A DNA stretch of 64,000 nt from Bufo bufo (taxonomy: Eukaryota > Chordata > Amphibia > Anura > Bufonidae): contig NC_053390.1 in NCBI RefSeq assembly GCF_905171765.1, positions 214,898,927 to 214,962,926 of the forward strand. Direction: 5' to 3'. Shown piece by piece: positions 1 to 10,881 of this stretch. How positions within the stretch are numbered: the stretch's first letter is position 1; every line of letters starts with the position of its first letter. The notes beneath the pieces were generated by a model, which saw only the letters and a list, made by a program, of their open reading frames with translations, did no database searches and was not told the origin of the DNA. Position numbers and translations under genes: made by a program.

Positions 1-780
1 GGAGGTTCAAATACGGTAGGCTGCGTATTAGGCATTAAAGGCATCTGCCGGGAGAGGCCAGGGGCAAAGCTTGTGATATGGTCTGTGATAAAATGGAGGA
101 CATAGACCCCATTGCCTCCATAATGGCGCTGGAGACAGAGCGCTGGAGGTCAAGGGCCTGAGCATTTATGTCAGAGGGCCGGTCGTCCCCTGGAGGGAGG
201 GGGATTAGGCCGGCAGGTGTTTGGTCTGCTGCAGACATAATATAATGTGGCAACCAATAAGAGTGCTAGTAGGGTCGGATAACTAACCTAACAAACCTCA
301 AGGGAAGTAGAGCTAGTTGGGCTAAGCACAAGGGGTTAATCACCCCCAAAGACGAGCCGCAGCAGGAGCGCAAGAACCGGAGCGTCTGGCAAGTGTCCAG
401 GTAAAATGGCTGCCGAGATCCCGCACCACAGGAGAGAGAGAAGCACAGGAGCAATGTGCCCAAGATGGCCGCCGAGATCACATGCGATCTTCCCCACCAC
501 CGGAGGATCGCAGAGCCCACAAGAAGCGGCGGTATAGGAAAGGTAGGTCAGAAAGAATCGGCGTGCAGGAGCGGCGCCAGCAAAGGGGAAGGGATGATAG
601 TGGTGGGAATGCAGTTGGAAAAAATGGCCACAGGAAAGCCACACAAGGGAAAACCGGGGCCAAAGCAAAATGAAAAACAGGGTACAGAATAAGCACAGCA
701 CAAATAGGGTGCGGACTAAGCACAGCACAGAGCCCCTGGACTAAGGGGAAGCTCAGGGGTTAACAGTTTTGGCAAACCGA
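1..780 (-). other. Unassigned repeat-like segment with a short minus-strand reading frame
   Basis: The minus strand from 253 to 35 reads 72 codons with a Ser/Met-rich amphipathic stretch (residues about 33-62), followed toward the window edge by more sequence that cannot be seen. Upstream (300-780) the strand is open over long stretches but low-complexity. The style resembles the N-terminal part of ORF1 of amphibian retroelements, but I cannot name the family. It may simply be non-coding repeat DNA. Confidence 0.2.
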
Positions 781-1589
781 TAAAGCCAATACAGACATTA
801 AACGTCACTATACATAAGGAAAAAATGTACAGATGTTACTTATCTGGTGGCAGCAGCAAAGAAAGAGGAGGATCCAGAAGAGGAGCTGCCTGTTATAAGG
901 GCTGACAGGGGAGGGTCCATGATTGTTATGGTCACATGTTTCTTATGTAAATTTCTTTGCTGCTATTGGTGGACAGTAAAGGAAGAGATGGCAATATGAG
1001 CCTCCGTGTCTTGCTGTAAAACTGACTTGTTACTTTTATTCTCTGGGTCAGTATGATTACATGTATACCACATATGCTTAGTTTTTTCCAAATGTATTTT
1101 TTTCAGTATTAAATCTATGGCTATGGAGCTGTGTTAGGGCTAATTTTTTGCTGGACAATCTAGTTTTTATTGATAACATGTTGGAGTGTGCACAACTGTT
1201 TGCTCACTTTTTATTCAATAACTTATTATTTTTTTTTTTAACACTTTAATAATTCCCCTAGGGAACTTGAACAAGAAATTATCAGATTTCCTCAACAGAG
1301 TTTCAGGCAGGGTCTTCTTTGGAACATAGCTGCTGCATCCTCGGATCGTTCAGAAGGACCGAGCACCATCTGGGTACCCTGATCGCCACTAGGTTTTTAA
1401 GATTCCAGATGTTGTGGTCACATTTGACCATGGCATCTGAGGAGTTAAAAGTGTGAGACTGACGTTATTGTCAATTGCATACATTAGCCCTCGGTGTCTG
1501 CCGTTTAAAACAGCAAGCACTTAGTGGCTATAACACCTGCTGCGCTTGCGAGTGGGCGCCATCTTTAAATATCCAACTCACAATGTACC
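781..1589. other. No gene seen
   Basis: AT-rich intergenic sequence with short T runs. No reading frame, terminal repeat or RNA gene could be supported here. Confidence 0.4.
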
Positions 1590-1905
1590 GTATATTTAAA
1601 GGGTTTTTCTGAGATATTATAACTGATGACCTTTCCTCTGGATAGGTCATCAGTATCTGATCGGTGGGGGTCTAATACCCGGGACCTCTGCCGATCAGCT
1701 GTTTGAGAGGGCACCGGTGCTCCTGTGAGCCCTGTGCCCTTCTCTGTGCTTTTCCTAGGCCAGGTGATGTCACGTTCATTGATCAAGTGGCCAAGGCGCA
1801 GCTCAGCCCCACAGAAGTGAATGGGGCTGAGCATGATACCAAGCACAGCCACTATACAATGTACAGAGCCGAGCTTGGTGAGCTGTAAGGAGGCCGTGGC
1901 ACTAC
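1590..1905. repeat. Dispersed anuran repeat with GATCGGTGGGGGTC core
   Basis: The core 'gatcggtgggggtc ... gccgatcagctgtttgaga' and a following 'gaatggggctgagc' block recur at 47560-47895, and in decayed form at 42945-43085 and 48075-48150. The shared core is partly palindromic (GATCGG ... CCGATC), consistent with a short non-autonomous DNA element. The flanking 'cctttaaa...cctttaac' blocks suggest TTAA-type ends. No coding capacity. Confidence 0.5.
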
Positions 1906-2935
1906 TGCGATCACTTCACTAAACATCCTTTTGAAAATGCCGGGAAACATTTCCTTAACTTTGGATAGTGTTTAGGCTGGCTGGGGGACTGGGTGGTTCA
2001 TCTAGGACATGGAATGTCCACGTGTGACTGCTGTCCAAACTACCGACTGTAAATAACAGACAGTTATGAATTAAATGAGTTGCTTAATAAGAAACAATTA
2101 GTTATAGTGCAGTGCACAATACTGTTCTGTTTAGCATACTGTATTGTGTGCTAAAATGCATACATTCATGTGCGCGAGACTGAAAAATGAACAAGTAATA
2201 TCTCCAGCTCTAGGGTGGGCCCCCAAAATCAATTCCACTGGTGGGCCCTAGGCACCCCAGTCTGACACTGGGGGTAAGTATAACCTGAGGGGCCCAGGCA
2301 TTAGCGGGTCATTATAGGGGTTGGATAACCCCTTTAAGTAAAGGTGTATTTTATATTACATTACATCTGAGTTGTGCGTTATTCCTGGTGATGCCAAGGC
2401 GACATATTGTAGCTAAGAACAATCCCAAGAACTAGGGGGAAAAGGGGAATATTGACCATTATCATCTGATAATTGGTAATATTTAGCATTTTTTTATACC
2501 AGTAACTTCAGATACTGCCATTATAATTTTTGATATTAATAAGCAATACAAACCATAATAACAATGATATCAATTTGATATTATTGTAATCATATCAACT
2601 AGCAGAATAAAAGTTATTTACCCACATGATGAACCCAATTAAAAAAACACTGACAATTGCTATCATTTGGCTACCTCACCAAAAAGATGTATGTACCCCA
2701 AAATGCTACAAATAAATGAGCTCTCATATAGCTGCCTCGACCACAAATATGTTTAATCAATCAGTGTTAAGAAAGTCTAAGAAACACCTGGGGGGGGGGG
2801 GGGGGCAAAACCACTGCACCCCGCTGAATTTTTGGGGTTTATAGATTCCAAAATGGGGTTATTTCTTTGGATTTTCCACTATAGTGGTACTTCAGGGGCA
2901 TTGCAAATAGAATATGGAACCTGAAACCCATTCTT
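1906..2935. other. No gene seen; poly-G tract
   Basis: AT-rich repeat debris with a G tract near 2790-2805. No coding feature supported. Confidence 0.4.
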
Positions 2936-2939
2936 AGGG

Positions 2940-3404
2940 GTAGTCAAATAGTCAAGTCGAAGTAGAGAACCAAACAAGAAACACCGTACTAAAACACGAG
3001 ATGGAGGGTGGTGAAAGGCAAGCAGAGGTCAATAATAGAAGCAATCCAAACACACACAGAACCGGAACCAGGAGCACAGCTAGGGAGTCAATGACTATGA
3101 CTGGCACTGGTATAATGCCAGAAATGAGTTTAAATAGAGCACAGAGTCCCAGGATCAGAACCTGATCAGTTATGACTCGGCACTCCATTAGTCAGAACAG
3201 TAGCACACAGGAATATATCAGCTGAGCAATCAGCCTACTGATAGTTTCCTCCAGCACATGCCCGCTGTGGGGAGAAAGAACATTGCATCCTGTTGCTAAT
3301 GTCGCATCACCAGGGATCATGGATTAGGAGTGTGTCTCTCCCAGTGGAGTTGTGTCAAAGCTGGAGATCTTGCCGCTGGAGCCTAGACAGGTAAGTTTGT
3401 GACA
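2940..3404 (-). repeat. Degraded LTR of the chromovirus (left boundary approximate)
   Basis: On the minus strand a purine tract (3420-3405, AAGAGGAGGGATAA) is directly followed by TGTCACAAACTTACC starting at 3404, the usual arrangement of polypurine tract then LTR start in Ty3/gypsy elements. It lies downstream of the chromodomain relic. I could not locate the LTR's far end; the coordinate near 2940 is a guess from where sequence character changes. Confidence 0.45.
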
Positions 3405-3420
3405 TTATCCCTCCTCTTAA

Positions 3421-3838
3421 GAGTGGCCACTGGACCCTCAACATGGGAAGCAGGCTTAAATGGAAATTTTAAATGGAACTTCCTAATTAGGCAAGGAGCA
3501 TGAACATCCCGAGTGGGCACCTATTTCTTATCAGGACCATACCCCTTCCAATTGATTAAGTACTGCACTGAGCCTTAAACTTTCCGGGAGTCAAGAATTC
3601 CCTCCACCTCGTACTCAAGCTCACCCAGAACTACCATTGGGTCTGGAGGTTTAGGTGGACAAATCACAGGAGAAATTTATTTAAGCAATGACTTATGGAA
3701 GACCTCATGTATCCTGAGCGAGGAGGGCAACTGAAGACGAAAAGATATGGTCTAAAGAAACTTAGGCGCAAGTTTGCCAGATGTTACTCTGAGACACAGA
3801 TTTTTTGTAGAAAGCCAGATGAGCTCACCCAAACACGT
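3421..3838 (-). pseudogene. Ty3/gypsy chromovirus relic: integrase end and chromodomain
   Basis: Read on the minus strand, 3830-3770 gives a WLSTKNL-type motif typical of the integrase C-terminal region of vertebrate chromoviruses. Positions 3640-3540 give LEYEVEGILDSR, the start of a chromodomain. Stops and frameshifts break the frame, so it is a pseudogene. The reading continues across the retroviral insertion from 14615-14769, showing that the provirus split this element. Confidence 0.7.
3834..3838. repeat. Target-site duplication CACGT (left copy)
   Basis: CACGT precedes the TG of the 5' LTR and is repeated at 14610-14614 directly after the CA of the 3' LTR. A 5-bp duplication fits retroviral integration. 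Confidence 0.9.
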
Positions 3839-4687
3839 TGTTGGAAGTCAACATGAGTTTGATACAAGTTAATACACTTGGATGGACTTGGATGTGTTGA
3901 TGGGGGAGCAATGGACTACTGTCATCCTGGTGTAAATAGCAATGTCAATAGGCCTAACATCTGAATAAGCCTGAACATCTTGTTTTCATCCTGTCGTAAA
4001 CAGCATCTGTCATAAAAGCTGCAACAATAGCAATGTGAATAAGCTTGACATCTGAGTGATAAGAATGGAAATGAGATAGGGTTCCTGTTTCCCCTGTCCT
4101 GATGACTTGAAACCAGCCCCTGCGGTGTTATACACAATGGACTGCGCATTTGTAATGGTGTAGGCATCCTGTCGGCCCTAAAAGGTCTGATTCTCAAGGA
4201 AGTTTGGACGGACAGCTGTTGACATAGCTGAAACAATATGCCATGCCTCAGGCCCAAGGCAAACTAAAAGGACACCAGCGCCATCCGCAGGAAGGTGGCA
4301 GTTCCTGCATCAATATGAAGAAGTGGACTCAGATCAGATTACTGCAAGTTCATTGGACGAATGGTAATGAAGGAGGCCGGAAGATACTGGAGTAAGGGGT
4401 GGAATTGTGGGCGTGAATGTGGTTCGATTTGATATATAATATACACTAGATCAATGATAGTTAGATATAGTTAGATATGTATTGATTGTTAGGAAGCTAG
4501 TACTAGTATGTTTATATTCTTTTCAAGTATAGGACATTGAAGGAAGGTTTGCTTTATACTCTGTTATCCATTTATCTTGTAACCTTTTACCTTACTTTTA
4601 TTAATTAAATAAGCCATTGCTTAAATCCGGATTCCTCATCTTTCAAAGACATACAAGGATAGTCAGCAGAAACCCTTGGATACAACA
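3839..4687 (+). repeat. 5' LTR of the provirus
   Basis: Begins TGTTGGAAG and ends GATACAACA, matched over its full 849 bp by 13761-14609. A TATATAA box lies at 4433-4439 and an ATTAAA polyadenylation-like signal at 4604-4609, so U3 is about 600 bp and R probably begins near 4465. Confidence 0.93.
4433..4439 (+). promoter_or_regulatory. LTR TATA box
   Basis: TATATAA in the 3' part of U3; the same box occurs at 14355-14361 in the other LTR. Its position about 170 bp before the polyadenylation-like signal suits a retroviral promoter. Confidence 0.6.
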
Positions 4688-4689
4688 TT

Positions 4690-4707
4690 TGGCACCCCAG
4701 ATGGGAC
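4690..4707 (+). promoter_or_regulatory. Primer-binding site
   Basis: TGGCACCCCAGATGGGAC begins two bases after the LTR. Its TGG start complements a tRNA CCA end. The complement resembles the 3' end of a vertebrate arginine tRNA (CCU anticodon) as I recall it; the tRNA assignment needs a tRNA comparison. Confidence 0.7.
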
Positions 4708-4945
4708 CGTGGAAAACAGCACTCTACGAAGGACCCAGACGATTTGATTCTGCTTTATTCAGTTATTGAAAGATCAAGGAATATCCTGCATTGAGACCGG
4801 ACCAAAACCTTTGCTAAGAAAGACAGAACAAGGGGAAGTATCATTGGTGGACAAGTAGCACGCTGGTTCGTGAATTCTAAGGAACACCTGAGACATCAAC
4901 CTGAAGTTCGAGATTATACTGCATCAGTAAAAACGGACGCGTTTA

Positions 4946-4955
4946 ATTGGTGAGT
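4946..4955 (+). promoter_or_regulatory. Major splice donor candidate
   Basis: The sequence ATTG|GTGAGTAG in the leader (GT at 4950-4951) is a strong donor match upstream of gag and could join to the acceptor before env at 10873. Confidence 0.55.
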
Positions 4956-5484
4956 AGCAGTTCCTTTACTTGAATTGTATATATGCAATGTTATGTTATG
5001 TATGTTAGTAATAATCTATGCAGTTCAGGCCTGTGTATGTGTTGAATTGTTAAGTGTTGCCGGCAAATTAGGGTTAGTACCCTGTTGACTGGAGTACTCA
5101 TAGGATCTAAAGGAAAAAACCAGACATCTCTGCGAAGAAAGTGAGGGAGAGTAAACTCTCTGAACCTCATGTTAAGGGGAAGTAGCCTTATGCTTCAATA
5201 GGAGATCACTCTTGGCCTGGATCTTGGATCTGTAGTTGATCAGGTATATGAGATACGGTCAGTCAAGGATAGGTAAATCACGAGACTCTGATAGTGGTTT
5301 TGGAGTGTGATTACCATAGGGAGGATTTTATGAAATCTTTGTCCCTGGTGTTGTTTGTTTTGTAATGAATTAGTATTTACTAGTTGCAATACATTTGTGG
5401 TATATTTATTTTTCTTTGTGAATTGTCATTTACTGACTAGTAAGTTAGTGGTATTTTGTTCTGTTGTCTGTAGTAGTAAGTAAA

Positions 5485-7140
5485 ATGGAAATTGTCGATA
5501 AATTTGTTGAAAAACATGCATCTGCTAGTTTTAAGATTTGTACAAACGATGCTTTAACACATCAGTTTAATGATATGATAAAGCAATGTGATGAGCAGAA
5601 TGCGAATAGCAAACATAGAAAGTCAAATAAGAAAACAAAGAAAGAGAAATTGGCTAATATGTTGTGCATGCTAATGAAAATGAAAGAGATTGCAGAGCAA
5701 AAGGAATTGCAGTGGTACTCTGAAAAGGCTCAGTTAAGGGGTGAGCTGGATAGAGTTGAACAGGGAATCACTGTGGCTATTGCTAGCGCTGAAAATGATG
5801 GTTGTGAGTGTGAAGATCTCAGAGAGGAAGTGGATAGGCTGGTTCAACAGAATTGTGATTTGGAGGATGAAATAGAGGAGTATGAGGAAAGATGTAGACT
5901 TAGAGATCTGAAAATTGCATCTTTAGAAGAGAAAGAAGAAAGGAATGATGATGTTGTAAAAGTACTTAAAGATCGATTGCATGATGTTGATAATCAACTG
6001 ATTCATAAACAACATTGCAATATGACCTTGAGATCACAGGAAAGTGCTAATAATCATTGTTGTGGTGATCAAACACAGGTGTACAGTTCCCCTGAACAGG
6101 AGGAAAAAGATCGTAAATGGGGGGAGGAGCAGCCTATTTGCACTGCAGATGGGCCACAATCAACCCCAGATCATAGTTCCTCTCTATTTACTCCTGTGTC
6201 AGATGGAAGCAGACAAAGAAGAGATAGTTTGCATATTCATGGTAGCAATCGTATCCAATCCACAACACTATCTATACAGGATAAAACAAACCTATGCCAA
6301 ATATTGGGGAAATTTGATACAAGTGCTTCACCCATTAATCTTTCCAACAGGCTGGAAGCTGTGGTTACGCAGTATAATCTGAACAATAGGGATGCATGTG
6401 CCTTATTTAGGGTATGGCTCCCTTCTCAGCTTTGTGAGAAGTTACAGCCTCCTGTGGGCACTCACAAAGGATTATCTGCAGAACTCAATTCCAACTGGGG
6501 AAATGCAAGTGATAGGCTGAAAGAGTTGCAGAGAGTAATGGGGGGAAGAGATATTAGAGGTACCAATGCCCTAGAGAATGCAAAATTAAGGAGAGGGGAT
6601 GACCCAATCATTTTCTGTAGTGAGTATTTGACCCTATTTCGTGCTACATATAACTGTCCTGACATGCCTCCTGACGACAGCAGTTTTCTTTATTCAATGG
6701 CTAATAAATGCACATTTATTGACTACCCAACAAAGGTTGCCTTAAGGAACGCAAATTCCTATCAAGCCTTTCTAAATATTTTAAAGGACTGGATTCAGGA
6801 GACTTGTAATGACAACAAACCTCAGAAGAGAATATCAGAGATAGTTAAGAATGAAGGCAAAGTAAGATTTATGGGGAAGTGCTACAAATGTGGAAATACA
6901 GGTCATACTATGAGAGAATGCAGAAGTAATAGGAAAGGCAACAATGACAGAGCTTTTTTCCCAAGAAAACAGCAGCAAAAGCAAGGATTAGATAATGCAG
7001 CTGATGGAGTATCTCAGCCTCATGAAGCTACATTGTATGGTCCACTTTTGAAAGAAATCAGAAGGATAGGAAAAGCAATAGCGGAGTTGCCAGAGGAATT
7101 TAAGGCCCCACCACCAACAAATCCTTATGTAAAACCATAG
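5485..7140 (+). CDS. gag: Retroviral Gag polyprotein
   Basis: Structural polyprotein for virion assembly. I start it at the ATG at 5485 (context aaaATGG), giving 551 codons; the frame is open slightly further upstream, but only through a TTG. Residues roughly 40-180 are rich in charged heptads and probably form coiled coils, unusual for a simple matrix region. A single zinc knuckle CYKCGNTGHTMREC (C466, C469, H474, C479) marks the nucleocapsid. A basic, Gln-rich tail follows. The frame ends at TAG 7138-7140 and pol continues in the same frame, so Gag-Pol would be made by stop-codon readthrough. No internal break is seen. Confidence 0.9.
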   Translation: MEIVDKFVEKHASASFKICTNDALTHQFNDMIKQCDEQNANSKHRKSNKKTKKEKLANMLCMLMKMKEIAEQKELQWYSEKAQLRGELDRVEQGITVAIASAENDGCECEDLREEVDRLVQQNCDLEDEIEEYEERCRLRDLKIASLEEKEERNDDVVKVLKDRLHDVDNQLIHKQHCNMTLRSQESANNHCCGDQTQVYSSPEQEEKDRKWGEEQPICTADGPQSTPDHSSSLFTPVSDGSRQRRDSLHIHGSNRIQSTTLSIQDKTNLCQILGKFDTSASPINLSNRLEAVVTQYNLNNRDACALFRVWLPSQLCEKLQPPVGTHKGLSAELNSNWGNASDRLKELQRVMGGRDIRGTNALENAKLRRGDDPIIFCSEYLTLFRATYNCPDMPPDDSSFLYSMANKCTFIDYPTKVALRNANSYQAFLNILKDWIQETCNDNKPQKRISEIVKNEGKVRFMGKCYKCGNTGHTMRECRSNRKGNNDRAFFPRKQQQKQGLDNAADGVSQPHEATLYGPLLKEIRRIGKAIAELPEEFKAPPPTNPYVKP

Positions 7141-7165
7141 GGATGTCAGGCCCCTGTGTTGTCCC
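7138..7165 (+). promoter_or_regulatory. gag-pol readthrough stop (UAG) and context
   Basis: The gag UAG is followed in frame by open pol sequence. The bases after it (TAGGGATGTCAGG) resemble the purine-rich eight-base spacer that follows the readthrough UAG in murine leukaemia virus-type retroviruses. A following pseudoknot was not folded here. Confidence 0.6.
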
Positions 7166-10100
7166 TTGTGTGCCAGCTAGATAGGGACAAAGGCGGTAGA
7201 CCACGTATCCAGGGTGCGGTAGGGGGCCATCGTACAAATATTTTAATGGATACGGGGGCAGCGGTAAGTTTGACGAATTTGGATTTGACCATGAACCCTA
7301 GAGGTAAAAGTATTTTTCTGAGAGGCTTCGGTGGACAATTGGTACCTTCTAGGCAATCTGTACCGGTAGCTATAAGCATGGGAAACCTAGGTGTGGAGCA
7401 TAGTTTGTACTTGTCTCCAACACATGAGGGTACTATCATTGGATCAGATGTAATGAGGGAACATGGGCTCATTGTTGATCTGTGTAACTGGATGTTGTGG
7501 AAAGGATCACGATATAAAGGCTGCCTTAAAATGGTTACTGATAACTATGGAATTGCTGCGATCAAGGGTGCAGAGTCTCTAGACCCTGCTGCATTATTAA
7601 AAACAGAGGATAAACGATTGGCTGATATCTTGTGGCAACATAACAAAGTGTGGGCAACATCAAAAACTCAATGTGGCAAAGTGTCAAATATGATTGTGAT
7701 GGTAGAAGGCCCAGATCCCCCTCCCCAGAGGCAATACAAGATACCACCTGAGTCAATTCCATATATCAAAAACACAATTGAGGAATTGCTGGTCCAAAAT
7801 GTAATCAGGGAATGCCAGTCTACAAACAATGCGCCTTTATGGCCCGTTCGGAAACCAAATGGGTGGCGCCCTACGCTAGACTACAGGGCATTAAACAAGT
7901 GTACCCCTCCCGTTACAAATGTTGTCGCCAAAATGCCCGACATGATGACAACACTTAAGCCATCTTCCACGGTGTACTCATCAATAGACATCTCAAATGG
8001 GTATTTTTCAATTCCTATTCATCCTGATTGCCAATACAAATTTGCATTTACATTTCAAGGGAAACAATACACATTTTGTCGATTGCCACAGGGTTTCAAA
8101 TCCAGTTCAACATACTTCCATAAATGCATGGTTGGAATATTGTTGTCATTTTCAGAGCCTGACTGTATTGTGCAATATGTGGATGACATATTGCTCCAAA
8201 CTGACAACAAGGAAGAACACTACGTGTTACTAAATGAGTTGTTGAGACTTCTTGAAGAAGCAGGCCTTAAGCTAAATCCTATGAAGGCCCAGTTAATGAA
8301 GGAATCGGTGACATTTTTGGGAGTCATAGTTTCAAAAGGAGGGAGAATTCCTGACCCTAACAAGTGTGAAACTATACAGAAGTTGCCAAGGCCAAACACA
8401 AAAACAGCCCTTAGGCAGTTTTTAGGGATGGTTGGATTTTGTAGGGACTTCATAGAGGGATTTGCTGAGAAAGCTAAGCCGCTCTATGAACTCCTGAAAG
8501 GAGAGGCACGGGAAGCAGACCCCCTTGGGTGGATGCAAGAGCATGAGGGAGCGTTTGTTAGGCTGAAGATCAGCCTCACTCAGGCACCTGCTCTAAGCAA
8601 TCCGAACCCAGATTTACCCTTTGCAATACAGGTAAATGCCTCCAAAATAGCAATTACGGCTGTGTTGCTACAGGAGAGGCAAGGAAAATGGGTTCCTGTT
8701 GGATACCTATCAAGGTTATTGAGTCCTGTGGAAATAGGATTTGAGGACTGTGTCAGAAATCTTTTGGCAGTACACTGGGCAGTGATAGCTACAGAACACA
8801 TAGTGGGGTTTGCCAAGATCATCTTACAAACACCTCACACTCCCATCAAGATGCTCTTGGAGCGGACGCTCAGTGGAGTGTCATCTCAAAGGGTAGCCAG
8901 ATGGCTGGTAGATCTGACACCAAGGAACATCACTGTGGCACACAGTACCACCTATGTGCTGCCACAACTGATGCAATACGAAGGTGAGGAACATGATTGT
9001 GGAGAGGTGCATAGGACTAAGACACAGGAAGTATTCAAACTGACAGCAGGAAAGGCAGATCTGAAAATTTGGGTGGATGGATCTAGGTATTGGGAAGAGG
9101 GGCAGTTTCACACAGGGTACGCCATGTGGTGTCCACAAACCAATGAACAAATTCTCATTAAGTGCCCAAGAAATTTCTCTGCTCAAAGAGCAGAATTGGA
9201 AGCGGTAAGAGAAGCCATTTTCCACTTTCAGTCAGGCCCAATTGCTATCTTTTCCGACAGTGCCTATGTTACTAGATCACTAACTGAGTACATGCCTTTG
9301 TGGCATACAAGAGGATTTAGTGATGCATCAGGGAAGACACTTGCACATGGTTCAGTGTTGAAGGGCATTTGGGACAAAGCCTGTTTAGAACCACAGAGAG
9401 TAGCAATAATAAAGGTGAAGGCACATCAGAAGGGCATTGATGAAATTGCGGTTGGCAACAATGAGGTAGACAAACTAGCCAAAGAGGCAGCTGTCATGGG
9501 GGCCAGGTGGACTCCCTATGATATTGAGGGAAGACAGGCCTGGAATGAACATGACAGTGAGGACGGAGACCAAATGGATCTTAAACTTGAATGCCTGCCT
9601 GTGGTTAAAGCACCAACACCGTGCTTAGCAGCAGAGCAGGATAAAGACTCTAATTTACAGCAAATCAAATGCTCCATTAGGGAAAAGACAGCACAGAAAC
9701 CCCAATATTACAATATCCAGGATGATTTGTTGCTCAGAGAAACCCCAGACGGCCCTAGATTTGTGGTACCTTGTCAATATCAAAAAGACATTGCCAAAGA
9801 GAACCATAGGCTAACAGGGCATATGGGTACTGAGGGTACTTTAAAGTTTATTCAAACAAAATATTGGTGGGAAAACATGAAAGACACTGTTGTGAGGGTT
9901 ATACAAGAATGTTTAATCTGTGCGCAAATGAATCCAAGGCCAAAAGGACAAAGGCCTGTGCTGTCCAGGATACCGTTGGCAGAAGGACCATGGGAAAGGC
10001 TACAAATTGACTTTGTTGGCCCTTTACCCAGTGCTCCTGGAGGGTATCGTTACTTGCTAGTGGTGATTGATGTGTTTTCTAAATGGGTGGAAGCCTTACC

Positions 10101-10833
10101 CATGAGGAGAGACACTGCAATAGCAACAGCAAAAGCCCTATGGAGGGAAGTCATCTCAAGATGGGGATTCCCTAAGACCATAGAGTCAGACCGAGGCACA
10201 CACTTCACAGGAAAGATCATGACAGGCATGTGTGAGATGTTAAATGTTGAGCAAAAATTTCACGTGCCATATCATCCCCAATCGTCAGGAATGGTAGAAA
10301 GAATGAACAGAACCCTAAAGGAAAGACTTAAAAAAATGGTACTACAATCTGGAAATAACTGGTTGTGTCATTTACCCACAATTCTAATGGCAATACGGGG
10401 TACAGAGGCAAGAGGCACTTCAATCACCCCATATCAATTAATGACTGGTAGAATTATGAACCTGTGCCACCCTGCAGACCCGAAGCTTAGTACACCAATG
10501 AGGGACAGTGCTGAAAAGGAAAGATTCCTTGCACAGTTGCAAGACCAGGTGCAAAAATATCTATACTTTGCGGCCAGCAATATGGCTCCAAAGGCAAAAG
10601 AGGAACCTGGCAGGCCACCAATTAAACTAGAAGTAGGAGACAGGGTGATGGTAAAGAACTTTGTGCCTAAGTCTTCATGGGATGCCAATTGGATGGGCCC
10701 ATTCCTGGTAACAGTAAGATTGAGTGATCAGGTTGTAAAGGTCAAACGGGTGGACAACAAGAAAGGGACCAAGTGCATGAAAAGGAGGGATATGGAGAAG
10801 TGGGTTCATGCAGATCAATGCAAACGGATGTAA
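7141..10833 (+). CDS. pol: Retroviral Pol: protease, reverse transcriptase, RNase H, integrase
   Basis: The frame continues from gag past the UAG. Numbering from the TTG at 7156 gives 1225 codons to the TAA at 10831. Domains in order: aspartic protease with LMDTGAAVS at about 30-38; reverse transcriptase with LPQG near 313 and the catalytic YVDD at 341-344; RNase H beginning IWVDGS near 640 with later SDSAYV and the AHQKG loop; integrase with an HHCC zinc site (HRLTGH ... CLICAQ, about 884-924) and a DDE core (Asp near 951, SDRGTHF near 1012, Glu in GMVERMNR near 1047). A C-terminal GPF-type motif is present. All catalytic residues I can check are in place and there are no stops, so the enzyme set may be functional. 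Confidence 0.92.
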   Translation, partial: GCQAPVLSLVCQLDRDKGGRPRIQGAVGGHRTNILMDTGAAVSLTNLDLTMNPRGKSIFLRGFGGQLVPSRQSVPVAISMGNLGVEHSLYLSPTHEGTIIGSDVMREHGLIVDLCNWMLWKGSRYKGCLKMVTDNYGIAAIKGAESLDPAALLKTEDKRLADILWQHNKVWATSKTQCGKVSNMIVMVEGPDPPPQRQYKIPPESIPYIKNTIEELLVQNVIRECQSTNNAPLWPVRKPNGWRPTLDYRALNKCTPPVTNVVAKMPDMMTTLKPSSTVYSSIDISNGYFSIPIHPDCQYKFAFTFQGKQYTFCRLPQGFKSSSTYFHKCMVGILLSFSEPDCIVQYVDDILLQTDNKEEHYVLLNELLRLLEEAGLKLNPMKAQLMKESVTFLGVIVSKGGRIPDPNKCETIQKLPRPNTKTALRQFLGMVGFCRDFIEGFAEKAKPLYELLKGEAREADPLGWMQEHEGAFVRLKISLTQAPALSNPNPDLPFAIQVNASKIAITAVLLQERQGKWVPVGYLSRLLSPVEIGFEDCVRNLLAVHWAVIATEHIVGFAKIILQTPHTPIKMLLERTLSGVSSQRVARWLVDLTPRNITVAHSTTYVLPQLMQYEGEEHDCGEVHRTKTQEVFKLTAGKADLKIWVDGSRYWEEGQFHTGYAMWCPQTNEQILIKCPRNFSAQRAELEAVREAIFHFQSGPIAIFSDSAYVTRSLTEYMPLWHTRGFSDASGKTLAHGSVLKGIWDKACLEPQRVAIIKVKAHQKGIDEIAVGNNEVDKLAKEAAVMGARWTPYDIEGRQAWNEHDSEDGDQMDLKLECLPVVKAPTPCLAAEQDKDSNLQQIKCSIREKTAQKPQYYNIQDDLLLRETPDGPRFVVPCQYQKDIAKENHRLTGHMGTEGTLKFIQTKYWWENMKDTVVRVIQECLICAQMNPRPKGQRPVLSRIPLAEGPWERLQIDFVGPLPSAPGGYRYLLVVIDVFSKWVEALPMRRDTAIATAKALWREVISRWGFPKTIESDRGTHFTGKIMTGMCEMLNVEQKFHVPYHPQSSGMVERMNRTLKERLKKMVLQSGNNWLCHLPTILMAIRGTEARGTSITPYQLMTGRIMNLCHPADPKLSTPMRDSAEKERFLAQLQDQVQKYLYFAASNMAPKAKEEPGRPPIKLEVGDRVMVKNFVPKSSWDANWMGPFLVTVRLSDQVVKVKRVDNKKGTKCMKRRDMEKWVHADQCKRM

Positions 10834-10849
10834 CTGATAAGAATGTGAT

Positions 10850-10873
10850 GCTTCTCTTGTTCTTTTATTCCAG
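10850..10873 (+). promoter_or_regulatory. env splice acceptor candidate
   Basis: A pyrimidine run ending TTTTATTCCAG lies nine bases before the env ATG, the expected position for a subgenomic env acceptor. Confidence 0.6.
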
Positions 10874-10881
10874 AATCTTAA

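Noticed and set aside
2952..3188. Hydrophobic 78-codon minus frame
   Set aside because: Part of the decayed chromovirus LTR region; no signal of coding.
3922..4257. 111-codon minus-strand frame, repeated at 13844-14179
   Set aside because: Lies inside the LTRs on the antisense strand and is duplicated only because the LTRs are identical. Antisense LTR genes exist in some retroviruses, but nothing here supports one.
6044..6382. 112-codon frame overlapping gag
   Set aside because: Shadow frame inside a well-supported gag; no independent signal.
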